Assembly (NCBI GenBank): GCA_031411235.1 | Contig: JANOAR010000006.1 | Location: 1-8,376, forward strand | Source: JANOAR01 sp031411235 | GTDB lineage: Bacteria; Verrucomicrobiota; Verrucomicrobiia; Verrucomicrobiales; Verrucomicrobiaceae | Direction of reading: 5' to 3' | Length of the DNA stretch: 8,376 nucleotides | Part shown: positions 1 to 6,068 of the stretch, in pieces | How the letters are laid out: the number at the start of each line of letters is the position of its first letter | Numbering within the stretch: position 1 is the first letter of the stretch | Position numbers and translations under genes: made by a program | Notes under the pieces: generated by a model | Told to the model about the DNA's origin: nothing | Seen by the model: only the letters and a program-made list of their open reading frames with translations | Databases searched by the model: none

Positions 1-1386
1 GGAGAGCAGGGCATTGACGGGATCGCGCGGGGGACGGCGGTTGCGCCCGTTGAAGTCGAAGCGGAACTCCTCGCCCTTGCCCTTCAGCATGGAGGGGAGG
101 TTTTGGAAGTACAGGTTCGCGGCCATGCCTTCCATGCCCATGAGCTGGGTCAAGTCCTTGGCGTCGGCGTTGGATTCTCGCAGGCTGGCCATTTGCTTGA
201 GCACGCTGTCGGCGGCATCGCCGTTGCGCATGAGGAGTACGCGTTGGTTGTGGATCTTTGCCCGGATGACTTCGCGGGCGAGCTTGAGCCGGACGGCGGG
301 TTGCTGGAAGAGGGCATACTGGCCCATGCGGGCGTCGATGCCGCTGGCGGGTAGCCCGCGCAGCAGGCCGATGAAGCGCCCGGCGCTGGAGAAGTAGGAG
401 ACATCGACATTGAGTTCCAAGCAGGTATCCACAGCCTGGGCGGTGAGCTGCACGGCACCGTAGATGTAGATGGCTCGCAGTTGGTGGCCGGGCATCTTTT
501 GCACCACTTGGCCCTGGACGGTGACGACAAAGGAATCGCCGCGCTGGCCGATCTGGGCGCCGGGGGTATGGACGACGAGTATCTCGCCTGAGTCGCCATC
601 GGGCCGGGGCGGGACTTTGATCTCATCTGCGGCACTGCCTATGGCATGATCACGCGCAGGCAGGTCGGCGAAGGCGAGGGACATTTGTTCCTCATCCTTG
701 GTCTCCACGTCATAGGTGCCCGCCCACCAGCGGCTTTCATTGGGCAGGCAGATGGGGTAGGCCGAGCAGGCGAGGCAGCGGGGGTCATTGAGCAGCGGCG
801 GTGGGCAGTAGCCGCTGGCGGCCTGGCTGCGGGCGGACTGGATAGCGTGGAGGGTCTGCGCACGGAGATTGGGCGTGAGGTCCACGGGGACGCGCCGCCT
901 GTCCTCGGCGTAATAAACCCAGCCCTGGGTGACGGTCATGCCCAGCTCCTCCAGCAGGAGGGCGTGGGCCATGACTTGCACGGCGTCGGACTCCTTGGCT
1001 TCGCGCGTGCCGTCGTAACGGCGGCGGGAGGCTCCTTTCTTGTATTCCACCACTTCGGCCCCCTCTTCGCTGGCCTCGATGAGATCCACCACACCGATGA
1101 TGCCGAGGGCGTCGCTGTGCAGCTTGAGGCTGCGCAGGCGACTGCCCCCTGGCAGGCCCTCGCCGAGGGCGGCTTGCTTGGCCTCATCGAGCGGCGAGGA
1201 TTTATCGACGTTCCGGTGGGCGTGGCTGCCTGCCACGGTGTCGGCGTTTTCCTCGAAGAGGTTCTCCACCCACTGGTAGTAGAAGAGGCGCTCGCAGTAC
1301 ATGTAGTTGTGCAAGCGGCGGACAGGCAGGGGAGGTTGGGCTTCGATCACTGAGCCGTTGGTTTGCAGGGGCGCTGTGGTAGTCAT
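1..1386 (-). CDS. cas4-cas1: Cas4-Cas1 fusion protein, CRISPR adaptation (3' part cut off by window edge)
   Basis: This gene encodes a CRISPR spacer-acquisition protein in which a Cas4 nuclease, which trims prespacers and selects the PAM end, is fused to the Cas1 integrase. Bases 1386 to 1 read as 462 codons without a stop. The Cas4 half (about residues 22-215) shows RecB-type nuclease motifs: D101 in GVVD, and E114/K116 in VEYKKG. It also has an Fe-S cysteine set, with C31 in NYMYCERLFYY and C204, C207 and C213 near its end. The Cas1 half starts near residue 268 (ILVVHTPGAQIGQRGDSFVV), continues through YFSSAGRFIG, and reaches the catalytic glutamate E419 in LMGMEGMAANLYF. The Cas1 catalytic His and Asp would lie beyond base 1. 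The start ATG is the first in frame before the conserved Cas4 N terminus, and no Shine-Dalgarno is visible. Such fusions are typical of subtypes I-G and V-B. The anti-repeat RNA candidate upstream favours V-B, which is an inference. Confidence 0.93.
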   Translation of the reverse strand, partial: MTTTAPLQTNGSVIEAQPPLPVRRLHNYMYCERLFYYQWVENLFEENADTVAGSHAHRNVDKSSPLDEAKQAALGEGLPGGSRLRSLKLHSDALGIIGVVDLIEASEEGAEVVEYKKGASRRRYDGTREAKESDAVQVMAHALLLEELGMTVTQGWVYYAEDRRRVPVDLTPNLRAQTLHAIQSARSQAASGYCPPPLLNDPRCLACSAYPICLPNESRWWAGTYDVETKDEEQMSLAFADLPARDHAIGSAADEIKVPPRPDGDSGEILVVHTPGAQIGQRGDSFVVTVQGQVVQKMPGHQLRAIYIYGAVQLTAQAVDTCLELNVDVSYFSSAGRFIGLLRGLPASGIDARMGQYALFQQPAVRLKLAREVIRAKIHNQRVLLMRNGDAADSVLKQMASLRESNADAKDLTQLMGMEGMAANLYFQNLPSMLKGKGEEFRFDFNGRNRRPPRDPVNALLS

Positions 1387-1466
1387 GTCGGCGTAAATGT
1401 AACGCCAGGTGTCAAGGGGCGCAGGGATACCCTCGCCAAAAGGCGGCGCAGGCGAGGTTGATTATC
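1387..1466 (-). promoter_or_regulatory. Structured leader upstream of cas4-cas1
   Basis: The segment contains a perfect 7-bp inverted repeat, CCTCGCC (1431-1437) with GGCGAGG (1451-1457). Nested inside it is a competing short hairpin, CGCC-AAAA-GGCG (1434-1445). The octamer GGCGCAGG also occurs twice (1418-1425 and 1444-1451). On the minus strand GATAAT (1466-1461) could be a -10 box, but no good -35 lies 16-18 bases upstream of it. TTGACA (1415-1410) has no -10 partner at the right distance. These are visible patterns only; a regulatory role for the cas gene is a guess. Confidence 0.25.
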
Positions 1467-1556
1467 TACCATGAGGGCTTGACCGAGGGGGCTGAACTCG
1501 CCAGCATCGCGGCGGCCAAGTGCCAACGATCACTCTTCCTCCGCCATTGGAACGAG

Positions 1557-1633
1557 CAAGCTCATTGAAATCGCGACGACTATGGCGCTCAAATGCGAGC
1601 GCGGAAGTGCGGCCTAGTTCGCTAGGCCGCACT
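1557..1633. ncRNA. Candidate tracrRNA core: anti-repeat plus two perfect hairpins
   Basis: Bases 1557-1586 are an inverted, degenerate copy of the CRISPR repeat at 1765-1800. Hand alignment without gaps over 30 positions gives 20 Watson-Crick pairs, plus 3 G-U pairs if both are read from the plus strand, with solid pairing at both ends and a weak centre. Directly abutting it are hairpin 1 (GCGCTC 1585-1590, loop AAATGC, GAGCGC 1597-1602) and hairpin 2 (12-bp perfect stem 1606-1617 / 1622-1633, loop TTCG on the plus strand). An inverted rather than direct copy does not fit a decayed array repeat. Anti-repeat plus hairpins is how tracrRNAs of types II and V-B are built. Read from minus, the order is hairpins then anti-repeat, as in the best-studied Cas12b tracrRNAs; read from plus, it is anti-repeat then hairpins. 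Strand and ends are unresolved because no clear promoter or U-tract terminator is visible. Confidence 0.6.
1606..1633. other. Perfect 12-bp hairpin with TTCG loop
   Basis: AGTGCGGCCTAG (1606-1617) pairs perfectly with CTAGGCCGCACT (1622-1633) around the tetraloop TTCG. CGCG at 1600-1603 and 1634-1637 could extend the stem across a 2-base bulge, in competition with hairpin 1. No T-run follows on either strand, so it is not a standard intrinsic terminator. The arm contains GCCGCA (1626-1631), the same six bases that open the CRISPR repeat, so it could pair with that repeat end. In the known Cas12b guide the repeat end beside the spacer also pairs with the tracrRNA; the parallel is my inference. 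Confidence 0.75.
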
Positions 1634-1764
1634 CGCGTGCTTACTCGCTGCAAGGACTGAGACAGTTTGACCGACATTGCCTGGCAGTTGCAGGACTGGT
1701 GAATGCAGAGCGCTCGCGCACTCCTTTCCCAATCAAGTATGGGCAAAGGGTGCCGAAGAACGCT

Positions 1765-1873
1765 GCCGCAGTCGCCGGGATTCAGGGAAGCTTGAGGCGG
1801 AGCGCTTCTTCGTTTTCGTAGCCTTCCCAAGCGCCAAGCCGCAGTCGCCGGGATTCAGGGAAGCTTGAGGCGG
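1765..1873. CRISPR. Minimal CRISPR array: two 36-bp repeats, one 37-bp spacer
   Basis: A 36-base unit beginning GCCGCAGTCGCC and ending GCTTGAGGCGG occurs identically at 1765-1800 and 1838-1873. The spacer is the unique 37 bases at 1801-1837. Identity stops sharply at both repeat ends, as expected for CRISPR units. The repeat ends are partly self-complementary (CCGC near the start, GCGG at the end), and TCAGG / CTTGA can form a small internal hairpin. No full third copy is found one period to either side. From memory, the type V-B repeat of Opitutaceae strain TAV5 is also 36 nt, starts GCCGCAG and ends AGGCGG; this recollection must be checked. With a Cas4-Cas1 fusion next door, chance duplication is unlikely. 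Direction of transcription is not determined. Confidence 0.85.
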
Positions 1874-2054
1874 CGGCGAACAGAACGCTGCGCCAGAGTA
1901 TTCACCCTATCCCCGAAACTTCTTCTTGCGGTTACACTCGGTAGGCCAGAGCGCTTGTACGTGAGGGGGTGGGTGGGAGGCCATCAAGAGGAGCTAGGGA
2001 CGTTGCGAGGGTGCGCCTTGGCGAGAGGTTTGCCAAAATCGAGCCTCCTGCTTT

Positions 2055-2081
2055 GCTGAGACTGGGCAGGGTAAGCTCAGC
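2055..2081 (-). terminator. Hairpin at the 3' end of the GH5 gene, weak terminator candidate
   Basis: GCTGAG (2055-2060) and CTCAGC (2076-2081) form a perfect 6-bp stem around a 15-base loop, and the stem overlaps the GH5 stop codon. No T-tract follows on the minus strand, so intrinsic termination is doubtful. It may only mark the transcript end. Confidence 0.25.
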
Positions 2082-3732
2082 GCAGGCGATCCAGCTCGAA
2101 CTTCTCACCGGCCAGCGCACGTTTGGCGAAGATGCCCCAGGCGGCGTTGGGCGTGTAATCCCAGCTGGTGAGCATCGGTGGGCCGCTCTTGGGGTGGAAG
2201 GCGAAGGCGGTCCAGTGGAGCTGATATTTCTGAATGAAGCCGAGCATCGCGGGCACCCAGGTCACGGCGTCTTCCTGATACTCGGCGGGCAGCCACTCCA
2301 TCTTCTGGGCACCTGCGCCGACTTCGCCGATGAGGATGGGATGCTTGCCCACGGCGACGAGCACTTTCTCCGCCCAACCTTTTTTCCAGGGATAGATGTG
2401 GGTGGAGAAGATGATGCCGTTGCCCTCCTTTTCGGTGAGCGCGTGGCCCGTCATCATGCCGGAGAGGTCATAGGCGTAATCGAGCCCGCCCACGAGCACG
2501 ACATTCCGCGCGCCGGTGCCGCGCACTCCATCCAGCAGGCGCTGCATGCCGATGCTGTGCCTCGCGGCGGCGGCTTTGGCTTTGTCTTCCGCGCTGAGGA
2601 AGGCGTCTTCCTCACCGGGCTTTTTCTTCTGCGGAATCTCGCCGCCATCGCGCCAGACGTCCCAGGAGACTCCGTGCGGCTCGTTGAAGAGATCGAAGAG
2701 CACGGCGGGATGGTTTTTGTATCGCGCAGCGGCGTCCTGCCAGAAGTCGGCGTGCTCCTGACGCGGTGCGCCGAACTGATGCAGATCGAGCAGCACATAC
2801 TTGCCGCGATTGGCCACGAGGGTGACCACCTCATCCACGAGCTGGCGATACGCCGCGCCTTCATCCTTCTGCCCTGAGCCCTGGCCGAACCACCATTTTT
2901 GCGTCACGGGCAGGCGGATGATGTTGGCGTTCCACTGCTCCATCGCCACGAGCGAGGCCTTCATCACCTGCTCGCCCGTGGCGATCCATTCCAGGCTCAC
3001 CACGTTCACGCCTTGCAGTCGCACGGCCTTCCCCTCCTTCGTCAGCACCTGCGCACCTTCGACATGCAGCTCCTGCGGCCATTGGTCTTTTTTCGCAGCC
3101 TCCACTGGCACCTCGGCGGCCTTGCGCTCGGCCTCGGCGACACGCGCGGCGGCGATCAGCGTCTCGGCATTCATCGGTTTCAAAACGAGGTCATCCAGAT
3201 CGAAGATGCCGCTTTGCACCTGAAACAATGCAGGCATGAAATCCAGCGTCACCGCGCCTTCCGGCACGAGGAAACCTTTTTTGCCCTCCACCCAGCCGTC
3301 CGTGCTCTTCCTCAGGCTCGGAGCTGCCGGGGATGGGCTGAGCTTCTTGCCCTCCGCGTCTTTGAAATCCATCAAGATGCGTGCATCAAACCACGACTGC
3401 TTGCCCACCTTCAGCCCGGTGCTGCGCCAGCGCCAAGTGAGTTCCAGCGCCTTCACGCCCGCAGGCACCGTGAGCTGCCGGTGCAGCATCACCAGCTCGC
3501 CCGGCTTGGTGGAAATGAGGCGCAGGAAATGCCCCTCGCCCTCCTTTTCCCAGCTCCCGCCCGCCTTCGGTCGTCCCCAATGCTCGGGCCAGCCGAGGGC
3601 TTTCGTATCCCGTTCAAAGCCCCCATTCGTGAGTAAATCCGCCGTCTCCGCCGCACTCGCCGAAAGCGAGAGAGCGCCTGCAAGCATGAGGCTGAACAAG
3701 GAACGAGTGAAACGATGGTGGTAGGGATTCAT
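2077..3732 (-). CDS. Secreted GH5 family glycoside hydrolase (endoglucanase/mannanase type) with N-terminal jelly-roll-like domain
   Basis: The 551-residue product is predicted to hydrolyse beta-1,4-linked glycans outside the cytoplasm by the retaining mechanism of clan GH-A. It starts with a signal peptide (about residues 1-28, cleavage near SASAAE). Residues 29-187 resemble a carbohydrate-binding jelly roll, with LLTNGGFE near the start and FDLDDLVLKP at the end. A charged Ala/Glu/Lys linker (188-217) leads into the catalytic barrel (about 220-551). Barrel landmarks are RLQGVNVVS, R273 in IIRLPV, DLHQF, acid/base E351 in LFNEPHG, H445/Y447 in STHIYP, and nucleophile E470 in ILIGEVGAG. A Lys/Glu/Ala-rich insertion (365-391) follows the acid/base loop. 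The gene is the last of a three-gene leftward cluster, starting 22 bases after the hydrolase stop. No Shine-Dalgarno is seen, but the ATG fits the signal peptide exactly. Substrate (cellulose, mannan, other) cannot be decided from sequence. Confidence 0.88.
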   Translation of the reverse strand: MNPYHHRFTRSLFSLMLAGALSLSASAAETADLLTNGGFERDTKALGWPEHWGRPKAGGSWEKEGEGHFLRLISTKPGELVMLHRQLTVPAGVKALELTWRWRSTGLKVGKQSWFDARILMDFKDAEGKKLSPSPAAPSLRKSTDGWVEGKKGFLVPEGAVTLDFMPALFQVQSGIFDLDDLVLKPMNAETLIAAARVAEAERKAAEVPVEAAKKDQWPQELHVEGAQVLTKEGKAVRLQGVNVVSLEWIATGEQVMKASLVAMEQWNANIIRLPVTQKWWFGQGSGQKDEGAAYRQLVDEVVTLVANRGKYVLLDLHQFGAPRQEHADFWQDAAARYKNHPAVLFDLFNEPHGVSWDVWRDGGEIPQKKKPGEEDAFLSAEDKAKAAAARHSIGMQRLLDGVRGTGARNVVLVGGLDYAYDLSGMMTGHALTEKEGNGIIFSTHIYPWKKGWAEKVLVAVGKHPILIGEVGAGAQKMEWLPAEYQEDAVTWVPAMLGFIQKYQLHWTAFAFHPKSGPPMLTSWDYTPNAAWGIFAKRALAGEKFELDRLR

Positions 3733-3754
3733 GGCGGGAGTGACGGGCTTGGCT

Positions 3755-4696
3755 TCAGCGAGCGCCGGGTTTTTTGACGGGCGTGCTGGGGCCGGAGGTG
3801 ATGCCTAATAAGAAGGGCTTTGCGGGAAGCTTGCCGAGCAATTGCAGATCGAACCATTCGGTCATGCGGGCGGTGTCTTCGCTCATCTCCTGCCAGCCGC
3901 CGTGGCCTGCGCCTTCGCGGATGAAGACTTCGCACGGCGTGCCGACTTCGCCGCAGCGCTTGAAGAAACGTTGCGCCTGCGTGATGGACACCTGCGGGTC
4001 GGCATCGCCATGCACGATGAAGATGGGCGGCTGGCCTTTGTGAACCCAGTAGAGGGGCGACACCTCGCGGCCTAGAGTCGCGCGGCCTTCCTCGGTGGTG
4101 GCCTTGGCACCGAAGGCACCCGCATAGGCGGCGAGGCGACCGATGCCCACCGCGTTGTCGCCATCGGCAAACCAGTTGAGGTAATCGGTGGGCGGATAGA
4201 AACAGGCCACGGCCTGCACGGCGCTGCTCTCATGATCCACGGGGTCGGTGGCCTTGGCGTTGCCGGGGCCACCACGCGTGGCGAGCATGAGGCTGAGGTG
4301 CCCACCCGCGCTGCTGCCAGTGACGCCGAGCTTCATGGGATCCACGCCATAGTGGGCGGCATTCGCCCGAACGAAGCGCACGGCACGGTTCAAGTCTGCG
4401 ACGATCTCCTCGACCTGGAAGCGCGGCTGCGAGCCATGCACCACGACGAAGGTCGTGTAGCCCGCCTGGGGCCAGCCGCCGTCGTTGATGCCCTGGTGGT
4501 TCGACTTCCAGCCGCCACTGACGATCTTGATGATGCCTGCGCCATTGGGGTTCGCAGGTTTGAAGACATCCATCGTCAGCGCCACGCCGTCGTGTTTGGT
4601 ATAAATGAGGTCGCGGATGTGCTCGGGCTCTTGCCCGTGCAAAGGGGTGAGTGTGAAGACAAGCGAGGCGAGGACGGTGAGGACATGTGGTTTCAT
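3755..4696 (-). CDS. Secreted alpha/beta-hydrolase, esterase/lipase (BD-FAE / Abhydrolase_3-like)
   Basis: The 313-residue product is a serine esterase-type hydrolase, likely acting on ester decorations of polysaccharides or on small esters. Residues 1-21 look like a signal peptide, with cleavage near LHGQ. DLIYTKHDGVALTMDVFKP is the usual N-terminal strand pair of secreted carboxylesterases in this group. The oxyanion loop is SGGW (60-63). The nucleophile is S129 in GSSAGGH. The acid is probably D233 in HGDADPQV, and the base H265 in GAGHGG, so the triad is complete. The frame stays open upstream to 5131, but that part overlaps the DUF1552 gene in another frame. ATG 4696 is preferred because it begins the signal peptide and lies 31 bases after the DUF1552 stop. 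Its upstream sequence is C-rich (CTTCCCCTCACCCCC) with no Shine-Dalgarno. The downstream GH5 gene suggests a joint polysaccharide role such as acetyl- or feruloyl-ester removal; that is inference. Confidence 0.85.
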   Translation of the reverse strand: MKPHVLTVLASLVFTLTPLHGQEPEHIRDLIYTKHDGVALTMDVFKPANPNGAGIIKIVSGGWKSNHQGINDGGWPQAGYTTFVVVHGSQPRFQVEEIVADLNRAVRFVRANAAHYGVDPMKLGVTGSSAGGHLSLMLATRGGPGNAKATDPVDHESSAVQAVACFYPPTDYLNWFADGDNAVGIGRLAAYAGAFGAKATTEEGRATLGREVSPLYWVHKGQPPIFIVHGDADPQVSITQAQRFFKRCGEVGTPCEVFIREGAGHGGWQEMSEDTARMTEWFDLQLLGKLPAKPFLLGITSGPSTPVKKPGAR

Positions 4697-4727
4697 AAGG
4701 GGGTGAGGGGAAGTCGATGGGGTGAGT

Positions 4728-5972
4728 TTATACAGTCTCCAGCCCGCGCATCGTGCCAGTGCTGCTGGCGAACTTGTCCGTCTCAATGCCCATGCGCTGC
4801 GCGATGCTGACGAAGAGATTGGGCAGCGGGTAATTGTTCTTGGCATCAAACGCGAGGTGCTGGCCGTGCTTGTAGCCGCCGCCCGCGAGGAGCATGGGTA
4901 GGTTGGTGGTGAGATGGCCGCTGGCGTTGCCCAGGTTGCTGCCCAAGAGCACTTGCGTGTGATCGAGCAGGTTTGACTGGCTGTCTTGCAGGCTGGTGAG
5001 GAAGTCGAAGAATGCCTGGATGGTCGCCTGCTCGATGAGTTCGAGCTGGCGCAGCATGTCGGGGTTCTTGCCGTGATGCGAGAGGCCGTGGTAGCCGAGT
5101 TGCACGCCGGGAATCTTCGGCACGTTGCCATAACCTGTGCTGCCTAACGTGATCAGGCGCGTGCTGTCAGTCTCCAGCGCCAGGCGCATGACTTCAAAAT
5201 GCGCACGCAGCGTGCCGACGAGATCAATGGACGAAATTTCGCTCGGTGGCTTGGCTTTCACCTCAGGCTTGGGTGTTTGGCTCCACTGCGCGGTCTTGGC
5301 GAGTTGCTGCTCCGTTTCACGCACGGCGGTAAAGAATTGATCGAGCTTGTCGCGATCCGCAGCGCTGACTTTGCGCTCCATCGCTTTCGCGTCGTCCAAC
5401 ACCGTGTCCATGATACTACGGCCATCGCGCAGGTCACGCTGCTGGGTCGCGATCTCTTGGGCCGAGCCGGTGAGGAAGAGCTTGGCAAAGGCTTTGGCAG
5501 CGGATTGCTCCGGTGGAATGGCGACGCCATTGGCCGACCACGAAAGCGTCTTCTCACCGAGTGTGAGTGAGGCAAAGCGGGTTTGCTCGCCAATCTTCGC
5601 CGCGATGAATTGGTCGAGCGAGATGGTGTTCTTAAAGGTACGCGCACCAGGGAAGGGGGCGGCGGTGAGGAAGGATTTCTCAGCCGAGTGGCCGCCATCG
5701 ACACTCGGATGACTGGTGCCGGAGAAGAGGGTGAATTTTTTGCGCAGCGCCTCGCCGGGCTGCAAATAACGGCTCAGCACATAGTCGGTGCCGGCTTGCT
5801 CAGGGAAGAAATTGGCCGGGATGAAGCCAAGCGGGATATTGATGGCGACGAAGCGGCGCGGCGCGGTCTCAGCAGCGGCGCGTAGGCGCAAGGGCAGCAT
5901 GGCTTCGAGCAGCGGCAGCGCTAGGCTGACGCCGGAGCCTCGGAGAAATGTGCGACGAGAAAGCGGTTTCAT
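4728..5972 (-). CDS. DUF1552 family protein with twin-arginine signal
   Basis: The 414-residue product belongs to DUF1552, a family expanded in Planctomycetota and Verrucomicrobiota and of unknown biochemical function. It opens with a clear Tat signal, SRRTFLRG (5-12), followed by a hydrophobic stretch to about residue 28. This implies export in folded form. Family-like segments are INIPLGFIPANFFP, FSGTSHPSVDGGHS, SSIDLVGTLRAHFEVMRLAL, YHGLSHHG (294-301) and LLGSNLGNASGHLTTNLPMLLAGG. The His/Asp-rich blocks recall the alkaline-phosphatase-like DUF1501 relatives and may bind metal, but that is a guess. DUF1552 genes usually follow a cytochrome-containing DUF1592/DUF1588 gene; none is present here, since the upstream neighbour is divergent. 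It is the first gene of the leftward cluster and has the only plausible Shine-Dalgarno in the window. Confidence 0.88.
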   Translation of the reverse strand: MKPLSRRTFLRGSGVSLALPLLEAMLPLRLRAAAETAPRRFVAINIPLGFIPANFFPEQAGTDYVLSRYLQPGEALRKKFTLFSGTSHPSVDGGHSAEKSFLTAAPFPGARTFKNTISLDQFIAAKIGEQTRFASLTLGEKTLSWSANGVAIPPEQSAAKAFAKLFLTGSAQEIATQQRDLRDGRSIMDTVLDDAKAMERKVSAADRDKLDQFFTAVRETEQQLAKTAQWSQTPKPEVKAKPPSEISSIDLVGTLRAHFEVMRLALETDSTRLITLGSTGYGNVPKIPGVQLGYHGLSHHGKNPDMLRQLELIEQATIQAFFDFLTSLQDSQSNLLDHTQVLLGSNLGNASGHLTTNLPMLLAGGGYKHGQHLAFDAKNNYPLPNLFVSIAQRMGIETDKFASSTGTMRGLETV

Positions 5973-5975
5973 GAC

Positions 5976-5981
5976 TCACCT
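5976..5981 (-). promoter_or_regulatory. Ribosome binding site of the DUF1552 gene
   Basis: AGGTGA on the minus strand ends 3 bases before the ATG (its AGG core ends 6 before). It supports the start at 5972, immediately before the twin-arginine signal. The other starts in the window show no comparable site. Confidence 0.5.
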
Positions 5982-6068
5982 GTTCTTCGCCAGCCAACGC
6001 GTTGCAAGCTTTGACTGGCCAATCACTGATTCCGGCACCAAGCACGCCCTCGCTAGAATCATGACGCA

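Larger units (their letters stand above)
1387..2076. other. 690-base region without a protein gene between cas4-cas1 and the GH5 gene
   Basis: Open frames here, for example minus 1830-1462, run straight through the CRISPR repeats and the hairpins, start at arbitrary ATGs and resemble no family I know. I therefore treat the region as non-coding. It holds the leader structure (1417-1466), the tracrRNA candidate (1557-1633) and the mini-array (1765-1873). At 1965-1980 there is a G-rich run with three G-tracts of three or more, and at 2055-2081 a hairpin just past the GH5 stop. I see nothing recognisable in 1640-1756, which is where a leader for a rightward array would lie. Bases 1874-1960, where a leader for a leftward array would lie, also lack a convincing promoter. 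Confidence 0.7.

Noticed and set aside
646..1353. Plus-strand open frame of 235 codons
   Set aside because: It is antisense to the Cas4-Cas1 frame, whose motifs are unmistakable. It has no family features.
1387..1415. TTGACA (1415-1410, minus) as the cas4-cas1 promoter
   Set aside because: The position 17 bases downstream reads GCCGAC, not a -10 box. The nearest AT-rich hexamer is only 8 bases away.
1462..1830. Minus-strand open frame of 122 codons upstream of cas4-cas1
   Set aside because: It covers a CRISPR repeat, the anti-repeat and both hairpins, and has no recognisable protein features or ribosome site.
1..1873. Subtype I-G (old I-U) as the owner of the fusion
   Set aside because: It is possible from the fusion alone, but I-G has no tracrRNA and would not explain the inverted repeat copy. 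It is kept as the main alternative, not excluded.
1969..2877. Plus-strand open frame of 302 codons
   Set aside because: It is a high-GC shadow of the GH5 gene on the opposite strand, with no domain signature.
4700..4724. G-runs between the DUF1552 and esterase genes as a quadruplex
   Set aside because: Only three G-runs of sufficient length are present.
4697..5131. N-terminal extension of the esterase frame to 5131
   Set aside because: It overlaps the DUF1552 gene out of frame and has biased Ser/Thr/Arg composition. The signal peptide starts at 4696.
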